From UBA1783 sp033808805 (GTDB lineage Bacteria > Bacillota_I > Bacilli_A > Erysipelotrichales > Erysipelotrichaceae), in assembly GCA_033808805.1 (NCBI GenBank), contig JAPXMY010000001.1:310001-374000 (forward strand): a DNA stretch of 64,000 nt, given 5' to 3'. The position numbers and the translations under genes were made by a program. Positions 53,636 to 63,147 of the stretch are shown here, piece by piece. The number at the start of each line of letters is the position of its first letter. Position 1 is the first letter of the stretch. A model generated the notes under the pieces. The model was not told the origin of the DNA. It did no database searches and saw nothing but the letters and a program-made list of their open reading frames with translations.

Positions 53636-54526
53636 TTAATTTGACAGCTGTTTATATAGTTTTAAAATGTCATTTAAAACATGAGTGTGAATAAAATCGC
53701 TGTTATAGACGATGTTGGTTTCTCTGATCATTGACAGGTTTTCAATTGGCAAGGCAGAAAGCCTGTTTTTTCTGACGTCATTTTCACAGCTGCTTTTTGG
53801 CAGAATTGTCACACCGATATCTTTTCTAACTAAATCTTTGATAGTAGAGATATTATCTACTTCTAAGACAATATTGAAGTAATCGATGGATTCATTGATA
53901 CTTCTAAGAGTTGAGTCAAAAAGCATTCTGGTGGCACTTGTTGGCAAACGCATAATCATTTTTTCTTTCTTTAAATCATCAATAGTAACCATTGATTTTT
54001 TAGACAGCCTATTGTCATTTGAAAGAACACACAGCAGATAGTCGGTATCCATCATTAGAAATCTTAGATTTGGTTTATTGAGTTTTTCTTCTACAATTAT
54101 TAAATCTAACTCATAATTTTCCAACATAGTATAAAGATTTTTTATAACATCTGTAATAATTGTTATGGATATTGATTCATTTACGCTACTATATTTGCCT
54201 AATGTTTCAGCTATCAGATTGTTTTCTGAGGTATGAGTAATCCCGATTCTGATCTTAGTAGGCTTGCTGTCGCTGGCGGTAAGTTCATCAAGCAATTTTG
54301 CCTGTAGAGCCTTCATTCTTTTACCATAATTTATCACAATTTTTCCCTTTTCTGTCGGTTTCACTTCATTTTTACTGCGAATGAAAAGTTTGCAGTTAAA
54401 CTGCTGTTCCAATTGTCTGATATGAGTTGAAACGGCTGGCTGGGTAACGCCAAGCCTGTTTGAAGCTTTGGTGAAGTTTCCTTCCTCGTTTAATACAAGA
54501 AGGGTTTCTAATTTTACATCTAACAT
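53636..54526 (-). CDS. LysR-family transcriptional regulator
   Basis: 296 aa. The N-terminal winged helix (about 1-60) has EGNFTKASNRLGVTQPAVST. The periplasmic-binding-like effector domain follows (about 90-290). AGGAG precedes the ATG. It is divergent from the antiporter gene with a 109-base AT-rich spacer, so the antiporter is its likely target. The inducer is unknown. Confidence 0.92.
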   Translation of the reverse strand: MLDVKLETLLVLNEEGNFTKASNRLGVTQPAVSTHIRQLEQQFNCKLFIRSKNEVKPTEKGKIVINYGKRMKALQAKLLDELTASDSKPTKIRIGITHTSENNLIAETLGKYSSVNESISITIITDVIKNLYTMLENYELDLIIVEEKLNKPNLRFLMMDTDYLLCVLSNDNRLSKKSMVTIDDLKKEKMIMRLPTSATRMLFDSTLRSINESIDYFNIVLEVDNISTIKDLVRKDIGVTILPKSSCENDVRKNRLSALPIENLSMIRETNIVYNSDFIHTHVLNDILKLYKQLSN

Positions 54527-54635
54527 ATTCTTACTCCTATAAAATATATTTATATATATATTAAATAATATAATTTGATTTTATGCAAGAAAAAAGATAG
54601 AATAGGAACACACTATTTTAGAAGAGGGAATTCTG

Positions 54636-55877
54636 ATGATTAATTTTTTACAGTTTTTAAAAGATAGCCTGTTTATACAGGCGCCAGAGAATACAAGAAT
54701 CGTGATGGCTTTAGCTATCATGCTTTTGAGTGGCTTTGGACTGACTAGAATTACTAAATTAATGCATCTTCCCAATGTAACAGCTTATATTGTTTCAGGA
54801 GTTTTAATTGGACCTTATGGTTTAAATCTGATACCGGCAGAGTTTGTAGAAGCTACCTCGTTTTTATCAGATGTGGCCTTATCGTTAATTGCTTTCAGTG
54901 CTGGCCAGTTCTTTAAAATGAAAAGACTGAAAAGAGGAATTGTTCCTTCTACAGTTATCGCCTTAACCGAAACGCTGTTTTGCAGTCTTTTAATGTTTGC
55001 TGTCTGTCGTTTTATTTTAGGAATCAGTCTTCCTTTCGCATTGATATTGTCTTCAATTGCTGGAACAACTGCTCCTACCAGCACCATTATGACAATCAGA
55101 CAAAAAAGAGCAAAAGGAAATTTTGTTTATACGCTGATTCAAGTCATCGCAATGGATGATTTAATCAGTTTGCTGAGCTTTTCAATCAGTTTATCAATCG
55201 CTGTTGGACTGATGAATCATGAATTCAGTATGATCGATATCTTTATGCCAGCAATTACAAATCTGATTATTATTATCGTAGGTGGATTATTGGGTGTGTT
55301 TTTAAAGTTGTTGTTGCCAGATTCTCGCAGTGAAGACAACCGTTTAATCATCGTTCTGGCAATCTTGCTGGGATTTAGTGGGATATGTGCACTCTATAAT
55401 GTTTCACCTTTACTGGGTTGTATGTCGATGGGGATGGTTTACATAAATATTTCTAATGATGAAAAACTGTTTGAACAGGTTAATATATTCAGCCCAGCCA
55501 TTTTAATGCTGTTTTTTGTTCGAAGTGGCTTGAACTTCAAAATGGAGGGCTTATTCAATAACGCTTTATCAGTTAATTCAATTCCCTTGATGGTACTGGT
55601 GCTGGTTTACTTTGCGGTTAGATTTGTGGGTAAATATACCGGAGCCTTTATTGGCTGTAAAATCACAGGGAAAGATGATTTGACAACTCAGAATTTGGGT
55701 CTGGCATTATTTCCTCAAGCTGGAGTGGCAATTGCTTTGGCTGCTATGGCATCCAGATCTCTTGGAGGAAGTTTGGGTCTCTCTTTAGAAACGGTGGTCG
55801 TAGCCACATCAATTTTATACGAGTTTATTGGTCCAGCAATGGCCAAATCAGCTTTAAAAAGAGCTAAAACATATTAA
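54636..55877 (+). CDS. CPA2-type cation:proton antiporter
   Basis: 413 aa with about 12 to 13 transmembrane helices. It carries the Na+/H+ exchanger domain of the KefB/NapA group: SLIAFSAGQFFKMKRLKRG, ASSIAGTTAPTST-like (SSIAGTTAPTSTIM), and the ion-binding MDDLISLLSF with two consecutive Asp near residue 170. No C-terminal TrkA-N domain is present. GAGGG precedes the ATG. A LysR regulator is encoded divergently. It probably moves Na+ or K+ against protons. Confidence 0.88.
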   Translation: MINFLQFLKDSLFIQAPENTRIVMALAIMLLSGFGLTRITKLMHLPNVTAYIVSGVLIGPYGLNLIPAEFVEATSFLSDVALSLIAFSAGQFFKMKRLKRGIVPSTVIALTETLFCSLLMFAVCRFILGISLPFALILSSIAGTTAPTSTIMTIRQKRAKGNFVYTLIQVIAMDDLISLLSFSISLSIAVGLMNHEFSMIDIFMPAITNLIIIIVGGLLGVFLKLLLPDSRSEDNRLIIVLAILLGFSGICALYNVSPLLGCMSMGMVYINISNDEKLFEQVNIFSPAILMLFFVRSGLNFKMEGLFNNALSVNSIPLMVLVLVYFAVRFVGKYTGAFIGCKITGKDDLTTQNLGLALFPQAGVAIALAAMASRSLGGSLGLSLETVVVATSILYEFIGPAMAKSALKRAKTY

Positions 55878-55907
55878 TAATCTTCAATTGTGAAGATTAT
55901 TTTTTTA
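55877..55907 (+). terminator. Terminator of the antiporter gene
   Basis: ATAATCTTCA and TGAAGATTAT form a perfect 10-bp stem with a 4-base loop, followed by T7. It overlaps the stop codon. Confidence 0.9.
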
Positions 55908-55942
55908 ATGCTATAATTAATTTAAATAAGAAGGAGAGCAAT

Positions 55943-56947
55943 ATGAAGTCAATCGGTTTTACAAATAATAATGAAGAGATATTTGAGTATGTTATTGAAA
56001 ATCAAGATCTTCAGGTGACGGTCTTAAATTATGGAGCAACAATAACAAAAATAATCTATAAAGGGGTAGATGTAGCTTTAGGGTATGAAAATATAGAAGA
56101 TTATTTTGATAACGGTGCTGCTTTTGGTATGACAGTTATGCCAAACTGCAATAGAATTAAAAATGCTGAGATAACTATCGATGATAAAACATATCAGTTA
56201 GAAGTAAATGATAAGACTAATAATTTACATTCTCATACCAGTAACAGTTGTCAGAAGAAAATCTATGAGGTAAAAAAAGTTGCTGATAATAAATTGATAT
56301 GCAAGGTGCAATTACAGCATTTAGAAGATAATTTCCCAGGAAATAGAGACTATGAAATCATCTATACTATTGAAAACAATAGTTTAAAACAATCTTTCAG
56401 CTGTATTTCAGATACAAAAACAATCTTTAATCCAACTCAGCATACTTACTTTAATTTAGATGGTCACGATCAGAAGAATATTTTAAATCATCAATTGAAA
56501 ATCAAGGCTAATTTCTATACTCCTACAGATAAAGATTTAATTCCAACAGGAGAAATACTGGCTGTAGCTAATACAGCGGTAGATTTTAAAGAATTTAAAG
56601 CTATTGGTAGAGACATAAGAGCTGATTATAAACCGGTAATTTATGGCAAGGGTTATGATTTAAACTTTGTTGTTGATGGCTATAACGGAAAACTGCAAGA
56701 AGTTGCATATTTAACCAATGGTAAGATTCTGTTAACTGTAGAAAGTGATCAGCCTGGAATACAGATTTATACAGGTAATTATTTAGAAAATCAATTAGGA
56801 AAGGGTAATTACATTTATCAGGAAAATGGTGGTGTAGCTATGGAAACACAATTTTTTCCAGACAATAACCACAACAGTCATTTTTTCAGCACTATCTTGA
56901 ATGCTGATGAAAAGAAAACCTATAATGTAGTTTACAGGTTTAAATAA
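55943..56947 (+). CDS. galM: Aldose 1-epimerase
   Basis: 334 aa. It interconverts alpha and beta anomers of galactose or glucose. The substrate His are in NLHSHTSN and NPTQHTYFNLDGH, and the catalytic base Glu is in VAMETQFFPD near residue 299. Length and fold are those of GalM. GGAGAG precedes the ATG. It directly abuts the next gene, so the galM, hydrolase and serpin genes are transcribed together. Confidence 0.92.
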   Translation: MKSIGFTNNNEEIFEYVIENQDLQVTVLNYGATITKIIYKGVDVALGYENIEDYFDNGAAFGMTVMPNCNRIKNAEITIDDKTYQLEVNDKTNNLHSHTSNSCQKKIYEVKKVADNKLICKVQLQHLEDNFPGNRDYEIIYTIENNSLKQSFSCISDTKTIFNPTQHTYFNLDGHDQKNILNHQLKIKANFYTPTDKDLIPTGEILAVANTAVDFKEFKAIGRDIRADYKPVIYGKGYDLNFVVDGYNGKLQEVAYLTNGKILLTVESDQPGIQIYTGNYLENQLGKGNYIYQENGGVAMETQFFPDNNHNSHFFSTILNADEKKTYNVVYRFK

Positions 56948-57520
56948 GTGAAAAAGAAAAAGATATTTATTATATTGACGAAATCAGCAACTTTATTATC
57001 CAAGTCAATAGGTTGGATTACCAAGGATGAATATACGCATTCTTCAATCAGTTTTAACAGTACTCTTCAACCGATGTATTCAGCGGGAAGAAAGTATACT
57101 TTCAGTATGTTTCCAGCCAGTTTGAAAGTTGAACCTTTCACTGAAGGTTTTTATAAATATTATAATAGATCCAAAATGGGCGTTTTTTATATTGAAGTCA
57201 GTCAACAGGCCTATAATAAAACGAAAGAATTTGTTGAGACGATGGTGGCACAAAAACTCCCATTTAATGCTGTTGGTCTTTTGCTGTGTAAAACAAAAAT
57301 TGATTATCCAAGAAAAGGACGTTTTTTCTGTTCAGAATTTGTCTCAACCGCTTTAGAGCAGAGTGGAGAAATAGATATAATAAAAAAACCACATAGATTT
57401 CGTCCAGAGGATTTCCTTAAAATCAAAGGTATCAAGTTTGTTTATAAAGGAATAATCAAAGATGCTGTAGGTAGAGATTTTAAAGATTTGTTGCCAGAAG
57501 AAGAGGAAAACGATGAATAA
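56948..57520 (+). CDS. Permuted papain-like (NlpC/P60, YiiX-like) hydrolase
   Basis: 190 aa, GTG start directly after the galM stop. The order of catalytic residues is His31 (EYTHSSISF) followed by Cys128 (RFFCSEFVSTALEQSG), the circularly permuted order of the YiiX/LRAT-like NlpC/P60 group. There is no signal peptide or membrane segment, so it acts in the cytoplasm or on the inner face of the membrane. Substrates in the group are peptide or lipid amide/ester bonds. Its last 8 bases overlap the serpin gene. Confidence 0.8.
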   Translation: MKKKKIFIILTKSATLLSKSIGWITKDEYTHSSISFNSTLQPMYSAGRKYTFSMFPASLKVEPFTEGFYKYYNRSKMGVFYIEVSQQAYNKTKEFVETMVAQKLPFNAVGLLLCKTKIDYPRKGRFFCSEFVSTALEQSGEIDIIKKPHRFRPEDFLKIKGIKFVYKGIIKDAVGRDFKDLLPEEEENDE

Positions 57521-58658
57521 GGTTATCAGGTTAACTGAACAATATGAAAGAAAAGAAATAAAAAAAATTACTGAAGACATTTGTGTTAATGATTTTTTAT
57601 TAGAGATATTCAAGAAAATGGAAGCAGAAAATGTAGTTTATTCGCCTGCTTCTCTTTTGTTTGCTTTAGGGTTATTAAGTTTGGGAGCAGATAAGGAAAC
57701 CAAGATAAAGATGCAAGAAGTTTTTGGTGCTGAAATTGAAGATTTAAGTTCTTCGCTTAGTCAAACTCTGGATTCTCTAACTGAAATTGAAGAGCCAGCA
57801 GTATTAAAGATTGGAAATTCCATCTGGATAGACAAGCAATATAAAATCAAGAAAAGCTATCTGCAAAAAGTGGTTGACTACTATCATGGGGATATTTATT
57901 CTGGGATAATAGGCAGTGATGAACTTTTAAAAGAAGTAAACAGCTGGGTAGAAAGAAATACCAATGGCCTGATAAAAAAACTTCATGAAGAAAACTACCA
58001 GTCCAGTGTAAAAACTGTTTTAATCAACACTTTGTATTTTAAAGCTAATTGGATGATGCCATTTAAAAAGTGCAATACCAGAAAAAAATCATTCAAAGTC
58101 AACAGTAAAGAAACAGTTGAAACGGATTTTATGAATATGACTGAATATCTAAATTATTATGAAGATAAAAATTGTCAGGCTACAATTTTACCTTATTGTG
58201 ATGGCAGAGTAGAAATGATTCTTATAAAACCAAAAAATGGATTAAAAGAGTTGGTAGACATAATTGATGACAGATTTATCAATAAGGTGAGTGAAACTGA
58301 AGAACACAAGGATATTCAACTGGCCTTACCGAAGTTTAATATTGATTTTACTGCCAACTTTAAGAGTTTATTAGTTAAAACCGCTTTAAAAATCATATTT
58401 GAAGAAACTGCTGATTTTTCTAAAATCAGTAACGACCCATTAATTGTCAGTGATATTCTACAAAAGGTAAAGATAATTGTTGACGAAGCTGGAACAGAGG
58501 CAGCAGCTGTAACAGAAATTATGCTGATGAAGGCAATGATGCATACAGTTAAATATAAGAGGCTTATATTTGATGAACCTTTTGTTTATGTTATTAGAGA
58601 TAAAGAAACCAATTTAATTTTATTTATCGGGACGTTAAACAATCCTGAATTAAAATAG
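57513..58658 (+). CDS. Serpin (serine protease inhibitor), no signal peptide
   Basis: 381 aa, full serpin length. It shows YSPASLLFALGLLSLGA near residue 45, the NSWVERNTNGLIKKL helix, VLINTLYFKANWMMPF, the hinge of the reactive-centre loop DEAGTEAAAVTE (about 331-342), and the C-terminal signature FDEPFVYVIRD. Hinge residues are the small ones needed for loop insertion, so it should be inhibitory. The loop is four residues longer than in alpha-1-antitrypsin, so the P1 position is uncertain. Lack of a signal peptide points to a cytoplasmic target or non-classical release. Confidence 0.93.
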   Translation: MNKVIRLTEQYERKEIKKITEDICVNDFLLEIFKKMEAENVVYSPASLLFALGLLSLGADKETKIKMQEVFGAEIEDLSSSLSQTLDSLTEIEEPAVLKIGNSIWIDKQYKIKKSYLQKVVDYYHGDIYSGIIGSDELLKEVNSWVERNTNGLIKKLHEENYQSSVKTVLINTLYFKANWMMPFKKCNTRKKSFKVNSKETVETDFMNMTEYLNYYEDKNCQATILPYCDGRVEMILIKPKNGLKELVDIIDDRFINKVSETEEHKDIQLALPKFNIDFTANFKSLLVKTALKIIFEETADFSKISNDPLIVSDILQKVKIIVDEAGTEAAAVTEIMLMKAMMHTVKYKRLIFDEPFVYVIRDKETNLILFIGTLNNPELK

Positions 58659-58725
58659 AATTGTTAAAGCCAGTAGTATTGAAAATATAAAATAGGATAT
58701 AATTAGTAAAAGAAGGTGAACAAGC

Positions 58726-60611
58726 ATGAAGAAATTAATGAAATTGTTAACAGCAGTACTTATCTGCTTATCTATTATCAGTGTTAAAGATGTTAGGGCA
58801 CTGGAAGCTTTTGACATTAACTTTCATAATGTAGATATCGTGGTCAATGAAGATGGTTCACTTTTGGTAACAGAAACAATGTCTGTTCATTTTAATAAAA
58901 ATCGTCATGGTATTTATATCAATCTAACTGATGAATATTATATGGATTGGGAAGTAAATGGTCAGACTTTGAAAAATATTATCGTTTCCCAATTGGCAAG
59001 GTTAAGGTTTTATCTGATCATGAATATGAAATTAATTATGTTAATGGTGATGTTCAGATCAAGATTGGTCATCCTGATTACTATGCCAACGCTTATGAAA
59101 CATATAAGTGGCAATATTTAATTTATACCAAGGATCTGGGTTTAGATGGTCAGGATATGTTATTTATGAATATTATTACTTCTGGCTGGGATACATATAC
59201 CTATCGCTGTGAGTTTACGATTCACTTCCCCGATTCCTTTGATAATAAGAATATTTATGTTTCTTCGCCAGAAGGAATGATGAATAATGTTGGCACTCAG
59301 GGAGAGTTGACAGTAGAAAGAGATGGAAACACTATAATCGGAAAATACAATGGTGAAATTGCTCCAGATGAAGGAATTACAGTTCAGGTATTGCTGGGGC
59401 AGGATTATTTTAAATTTCCTAACCCTGACAACTATGGTTTTATTGCAGCCATTGTAGCGATGATTACAGGATTAATATATGTTATTCTGCTATTTGTTTT
59501 TGGTAAAGACGATCCAATTATGTCATTGGTAGAATATCATGCTCCAAAAGATGTCACTTCAGCTGAAGTAGGAGTTATTATTGACGAAGATGTTAATACT
59601 TCTGATTTGACCTCATTAATTCTAGATTGGGGAAGAAGGGGTATTATAACCATCAATGAAACTTATGATGATCTGATTTTAAGTAAAATAAACAAATTGG
59701 AAAGCAATGCCAAAAGTTTCGAAAGAATAATGTTCGATGGATTATTTAAAAACAAAGATGCTGTTGCTGTCAGCACACTGAGAGACTCATTTTATACAAC
59801 GATGGATAAAGCTAAAGAATCACTTAAAAAATATTACAATAAAGAGATGAGGAAACTTTCAACTTCAAGTTCGATAGCTGTACAGATTACATGTTCTATA
59901 TTCAGTTTTGTTCCATTTCTGGCTGCTTTCATACTTGTTGAATTAGTTTATAATCATAGGTTTTCAACCATAGGATCAGCGGTGTTTGGAAGTGCGGCAA
60001 TTGTTTCTGGAAGCTTCCTTTTGAATTATATGTATCAGAAGAGGTATGTTTTCAAGATATGGCAAGAACTGCTGTTGGCATTAGCGGTACTGGCACTGGA
60101 GGTTTTGCCAATGCTGATGCTGGCTGATATCTTTATTGAAGCAGATGTAGATACCTTCCACTTTATGACAATATTTGTTTTCCATGCTCTGGTTTTAGTT
60201 TCTACGATGTACATGCGAAAGAAAACTGAGTATGGAAACGAAATGCTGTCGAGAATACTTGGGTTAAGGGAGTTTATTATTAATGCCTCTCAAGAAAAAC
60301 TGGAAGATCTGATAGAAAGAAATCCATATTATTTCTATGATATATTGCCATTTGCCTATGCCCTGGGTTTAACTAATATCTGGAATGAACATTTTAGAAA
60401 TCTTACTTTTAAAGAATGTGATTGGTATGATTCACCATATGATTATTATGATAGATATCATATGATGCACTCAATGAATTCTCATTTGCAAACAATGGAA
60501 ACAACAATGACTTCATACCCTTTTGAAAGCAGTGATGGTGGTGGATCATCTTCGGGAGGCGGATTCTCTTCGGGAGGCGGATTTGGAGGCAGCAGCGGTG
60601 GAAGCTGGTAA
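58726..60611 (+). pseudogene. DUF2207 predicted membrane protein, frameshifted
   Basis: Two overlapping frames together give one DUF2207 protein. The first (58726-about 58951) has a signal peptide (MKKLMKLLTAVLICLSII) and the start of the DUF2207 domain to YYMDW. The second continues as GSKWSDFEKYYRFPIGKVKV up to 60611 with a membrane helix near residue 165, two more near 325-400, and the Gly/Ser-rich tail ending in SSGGSW typical of the family. Adding one G to the GGG at 58949-58951 restores the frame. It may be a true mutation or a sequencing error. The family acts on the cell surface, function unknown. Confidence 0.8.
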
Positions 60612-60615
60612 TTTT

Positions 60616-60640
60616 AAAAGGGATTAATAGTCCCTTTTTT
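60616..60640 (+). terminator. Terminator of the DUF2207 gene
   Basis: AAAGGGA and TCCCTTT pair around 7 bases, followed by T6. Confidence 0.8.
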
Positions 60641-60677
60641 ATCAAGGTGTGGTATTATATAAAATGAGGTAATATGT

Positions 60678-61523
60678 ATGAGTGAAAGAATTAAAAGTAT
60701 ATTGTTGATTATCTTGGGAAATTTTATCTTTGCCATAGCAGTAGTCTATTTTGTCTTACCATACAATATATTATCTGGCGGTGTTGCTGGGGTTGGCATA
60801 ATCGTAGAACAATTGTTTGATATAAGTGCAACAATAACGATTGATATCCTTGTTGTTTCCACCTTTATTATGGGATTTTTATTTCTAGGAAAGGAATTTG
60901 CGCTAAAAACGATTATCAGTTCAATTGTTTATCCTATTTTCATAACTGTTTTAAGTTATTTTCCTTATCATGTCGAGGCTGATATACTTTTGATTGTCAT
61001 TTATGGCGGCATCCTGACAGGTGTAGGTTTGTCATTGGTGCTAAGAGAAGAGGCTTCAACCGGTGGTATGGATGTGCCAGCAATAATAATACATAAATAT
61101 ACTGGCCTGCCACTGCATATAGCATTTTTTATTGTTGATGCAATAACTGCTTTGGTTGGAGTGCTGGTCTTCAGCGTTCAGGATGTGATGATAGGTTTAG
61201 TTTTTGTATATATATACAATGTAGTAATCAATAAAATGATGGTTCCTAAATCAGGCAGAGCTGTTTCACTGTTTATTATTTCTGAAAAGAAAGATGAAAT
61301 AAATACCTATATACATGATAAACTGAACAGAGGAACAACCGTTGTTCCGGTTAAAGGTGGCTATACAGAAGAAGAAAAAGAGGCTATAATGACAGTTGTT
61401 TCAAAACAGCAATATCATCAACTGGAAAAAGTTATTGAGAAAATAGATAAATTTGCATTTGTAATTGTGGCAGATGCTAAAGAAATTAAAGGTGAAGGTT
61501 TTACCTTTGAAGTAAGAGTTTAA
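60678..61523 (+). CDS. YitT family membrane protein with DUF2179 domain
   Basis: 281 aa. About five transmembrane helices (to about residue 185) begin with the family pattern YFVLPYNILSGGVAGVGI. The C-terminal cytoplasmic DUF2179 domain (about 215-280) has RGTTVVPVKGGYTEEEKE. The function is unknown; the DUF2179 part resembles small regulatory ligand-binding domains. Monocistronic. Confidence 0.9.
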   Translation: MSERIKSILLIILGNFIFAIAVVYFVLPYNILSGGVAGVGIIVEQLFDISATITIDILVVSTFIMGFLFLGKEFALKTIISSIVYPIFITVLSYFPYHVEADILLIVIYGGILTGVGLSLVLREEASTGGMDVPAIIIHKYTGLPLHIAFFIVDAITALVGVLVFSVQDVMIGLVFVYIYNVVINKMMVPKSGRAVSLFIISEKKDEINTYIHDKLNRGTTVVPVKGGYTEEEKEAIMTVVSKQQYHQLEKVIEKIDKFAFVIVADAKEIKGEGFTFEVRV

Positions 61524-61544
61524 TTTAACGCAGTCGTTAAATTA
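61521..61544. repeat. Perfect 10-bp dyad upstream of ftsE
   Basis: TAATTTAACG and CGTTAAATTA around CAGT. It overlaps the YitT-gene stop. It lacks a T tract, so it is either an operator dyad for ftsEX or an inefficient terminator. Confidence 0.5.
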
Positions 61545-61574
61545 ATAAATAGATTTATTTTTAGGAGAGAATTT

Positions 61575-62258
61575 ATGATTGTCTTAGAAAATGTTTCAAA
61601 GATTTATAAAAATGGGACAAAAGCCTTAAATGATTTTTCTTTGGAAATACAGGATGGTGAATTTGTTTATGTTATTGGAGAAACAGGTTCAGGGAAAAGT
61701 ACACTTATCAAGTTGCTGAATGGAGAAGAAATTCCGACAAAAGGAAGAGTTATAGTCAATGGAACAAATGTAGGGCGACTACGCTTTAGCAAGGTTCCTT
61801 TATATCGTCGTAAAATCGGTGTTGTTTTCCAAGATTATCAACTATTAAAAAATAAAACGGTATTTGATAATATTGCTTTTGCTTTAGAAGTGATAAATAA
61901 GCCAAAAAGCGAAGTTCGTGCCAGAGTCAAGGAAGTTTTAGATATTATCGATCTGGCAAATGAATTTAATAACAAGCCTACCCAGCTTTCGGGTGGCCAG
62001 CAGCAAAGAGTAGTTATTGGTAGAGCCATAGCGAACAATCCATCAATTTTAATTTGCGATGAGCCAACTGGAAATTTGGACCCGCGACATTCAAAAGAAA
62101 TAATTGAGTTGCTAGAAAAGATAAATAAATCAGGAACAACAGTTATCGTTGTAACCCATGATGATGTTTTAGTTGACACCTACAAAAAGAGAACAATTCT
62201 TTTAGATAATGGTAGTGTCATTTCAGATAATCCTGAAGGAGGCTATGTTCATGCTTAG
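61575..62258 (+). CDS. ftsE: Cell-division ABC ATPase FtsE
   Basis: 227 aa. It has Walker A GETGSGKST, signature LSGGQQQRV and Walker B LICDEPTGNLD. With FtsX it forms a mechanotransmitting complex that activates a peptidoglycan hydrolase outside the membrane. AGGAG precedes the ATG. It overlaps ftsX by 8 bases. Confidence 0.95.
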   Translation: MIVLENVSKIYKNGTKALNDFSLEIQDGEFVYVIGETGSGKSTLIKLLNGEEIPTKGRVIVNGTNVGRLRFSKVPLYRRKIGVVFQDYQLLKNKTVFDNIAFALEVINKPKSEVRARVKEVLDIIDLANEFNNKPTQLSGGQQQRVVIGRAIANNPSILICDEPTGNLDPRHSKEIIELLEKINKSGTTVIVVTHDDVLVDTYKKRTILLDNGSVISDNPEGGYVHA

Positions 62259-63147
62259 AAGAATTGGACGTGCTTTTAAAGAGGCCTGGTGGGGAATCAG
62301 AGAACACCGCGCTATGGTTTTTTCAACAGTTGTAACTATTTCAATTACCTTGGCAATTCTGAGTGTTTTAGGAATGATAATTGTCAATATTAATCAGATT
62401 ACCTATGATATTGAAGAAGAGATTCAGATCTTTGTAAAAATAGATAAGGATGTTGAGGAAAATGACATTGAAGCTCTTAAAACAAGAGTAGGCAGAATTT
62501 CTGGTGTTTCTGATGTCATATATTCAGATGCTGATTCTGAACTGAGTTATTTCATTGAACAGTATGGAGAAGCAGGGAAAATTTTTGAAATTTATCGAGA
62601 TGATAATCCATTATCAAGAGCTTTTATTGTTTCTGTTTCAACTGGATACTCAATCTCTGAAGTTTCAAAACAGATTGCCTTGATTGATGGCATTTCAGAA
62701 GTTAACTTCGGTGGTTTTGCGATTGAAAACTTTATTTCACTGTTAGGTGGTATCAGAAAAACAGGGTTAGTTTTAGCTTCGGCAATTCTTCCGTTAGCGA
62801 TTTATTTAATATACAATACTATTAAAATTACCATCCATTCCAGAAGAGAAGAAATAGGAATTATGAGGCTGGTAGGAGCAACAAACAGCTACATTAGAGT
62901 TCCGCTAGTGTTAGAGGGAATTTTTATAGGAATTATAGGAGCTATTGTGCCTATTGTCTTAACTGTTTTAGGCTATAAATACTTTTATGAAAAAATGAAT
63001 GGACAACTGATTTCCGGCATTTTGAAGCTGGTTGATATTTATCCATTTATTCTATATATCAGTGCAGGGCTTCTGGCAGCTGGAATATTTGTCGGTTGGG
63101 TTGGTTCCTGGTGGTCAGCTACTCGCTCATTGAGGTGGAAACGATGA
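62251..63147 (+). CDS. ftsX: Cell-division membrane protein FtsX
   Basis: 298 aa from the ATG at 62251 (GAAGGAGG 8 bases upstream). One N-terminal membrane helix (about 23-45), an extracellular domain (about 46-170), and three C-terminal helices make the FtsX/MacB-type layout. The extracellular domain contacts the coiled coil of the hydrolase. The hydrolase gene starts inside its stop codon (ATGA), so the three partners are made together. Confidence 0.95.
   Translation: MLRRIGRAFKEAWWGIREHRAMVFSTVVTISITLAILSVLGMIIVNINQITYDIEEEIQIFVKIDKDVEENDIEALKTRVGRISGVSDVIYSDADSELSYFIEQYGEAGKIFEIYRDDNPLSRAFIVSVSTGYSISEVSKQIALIDGISEVNFGGFAIENFISLLGGIRKTGLVLASAILPLAIYLIYNTIKITIHSRREEIGIMRLVGATNSYIRVPLVLEGIFIGIIGAIVPIVLTVLGYKYFYEKMNGQLISGILKLVDIYPFILYISAGLLAAGIFVGWVGSWWSATRSLRWKR

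Noticed and set aside
53636..54635. Clear LysR box in the LysR-antiporter spacer
   Set aside because: The spacer is strongly AT-rich, so T-N11-A matches are expected by chance.
58940..58960. Programmed -1 frameshift in the DUF2207 gene
   Set aside because: No X-XXY-YYZ slippery heptamer and no obvious downstream pseudoknot; the family is normally read in one frame.
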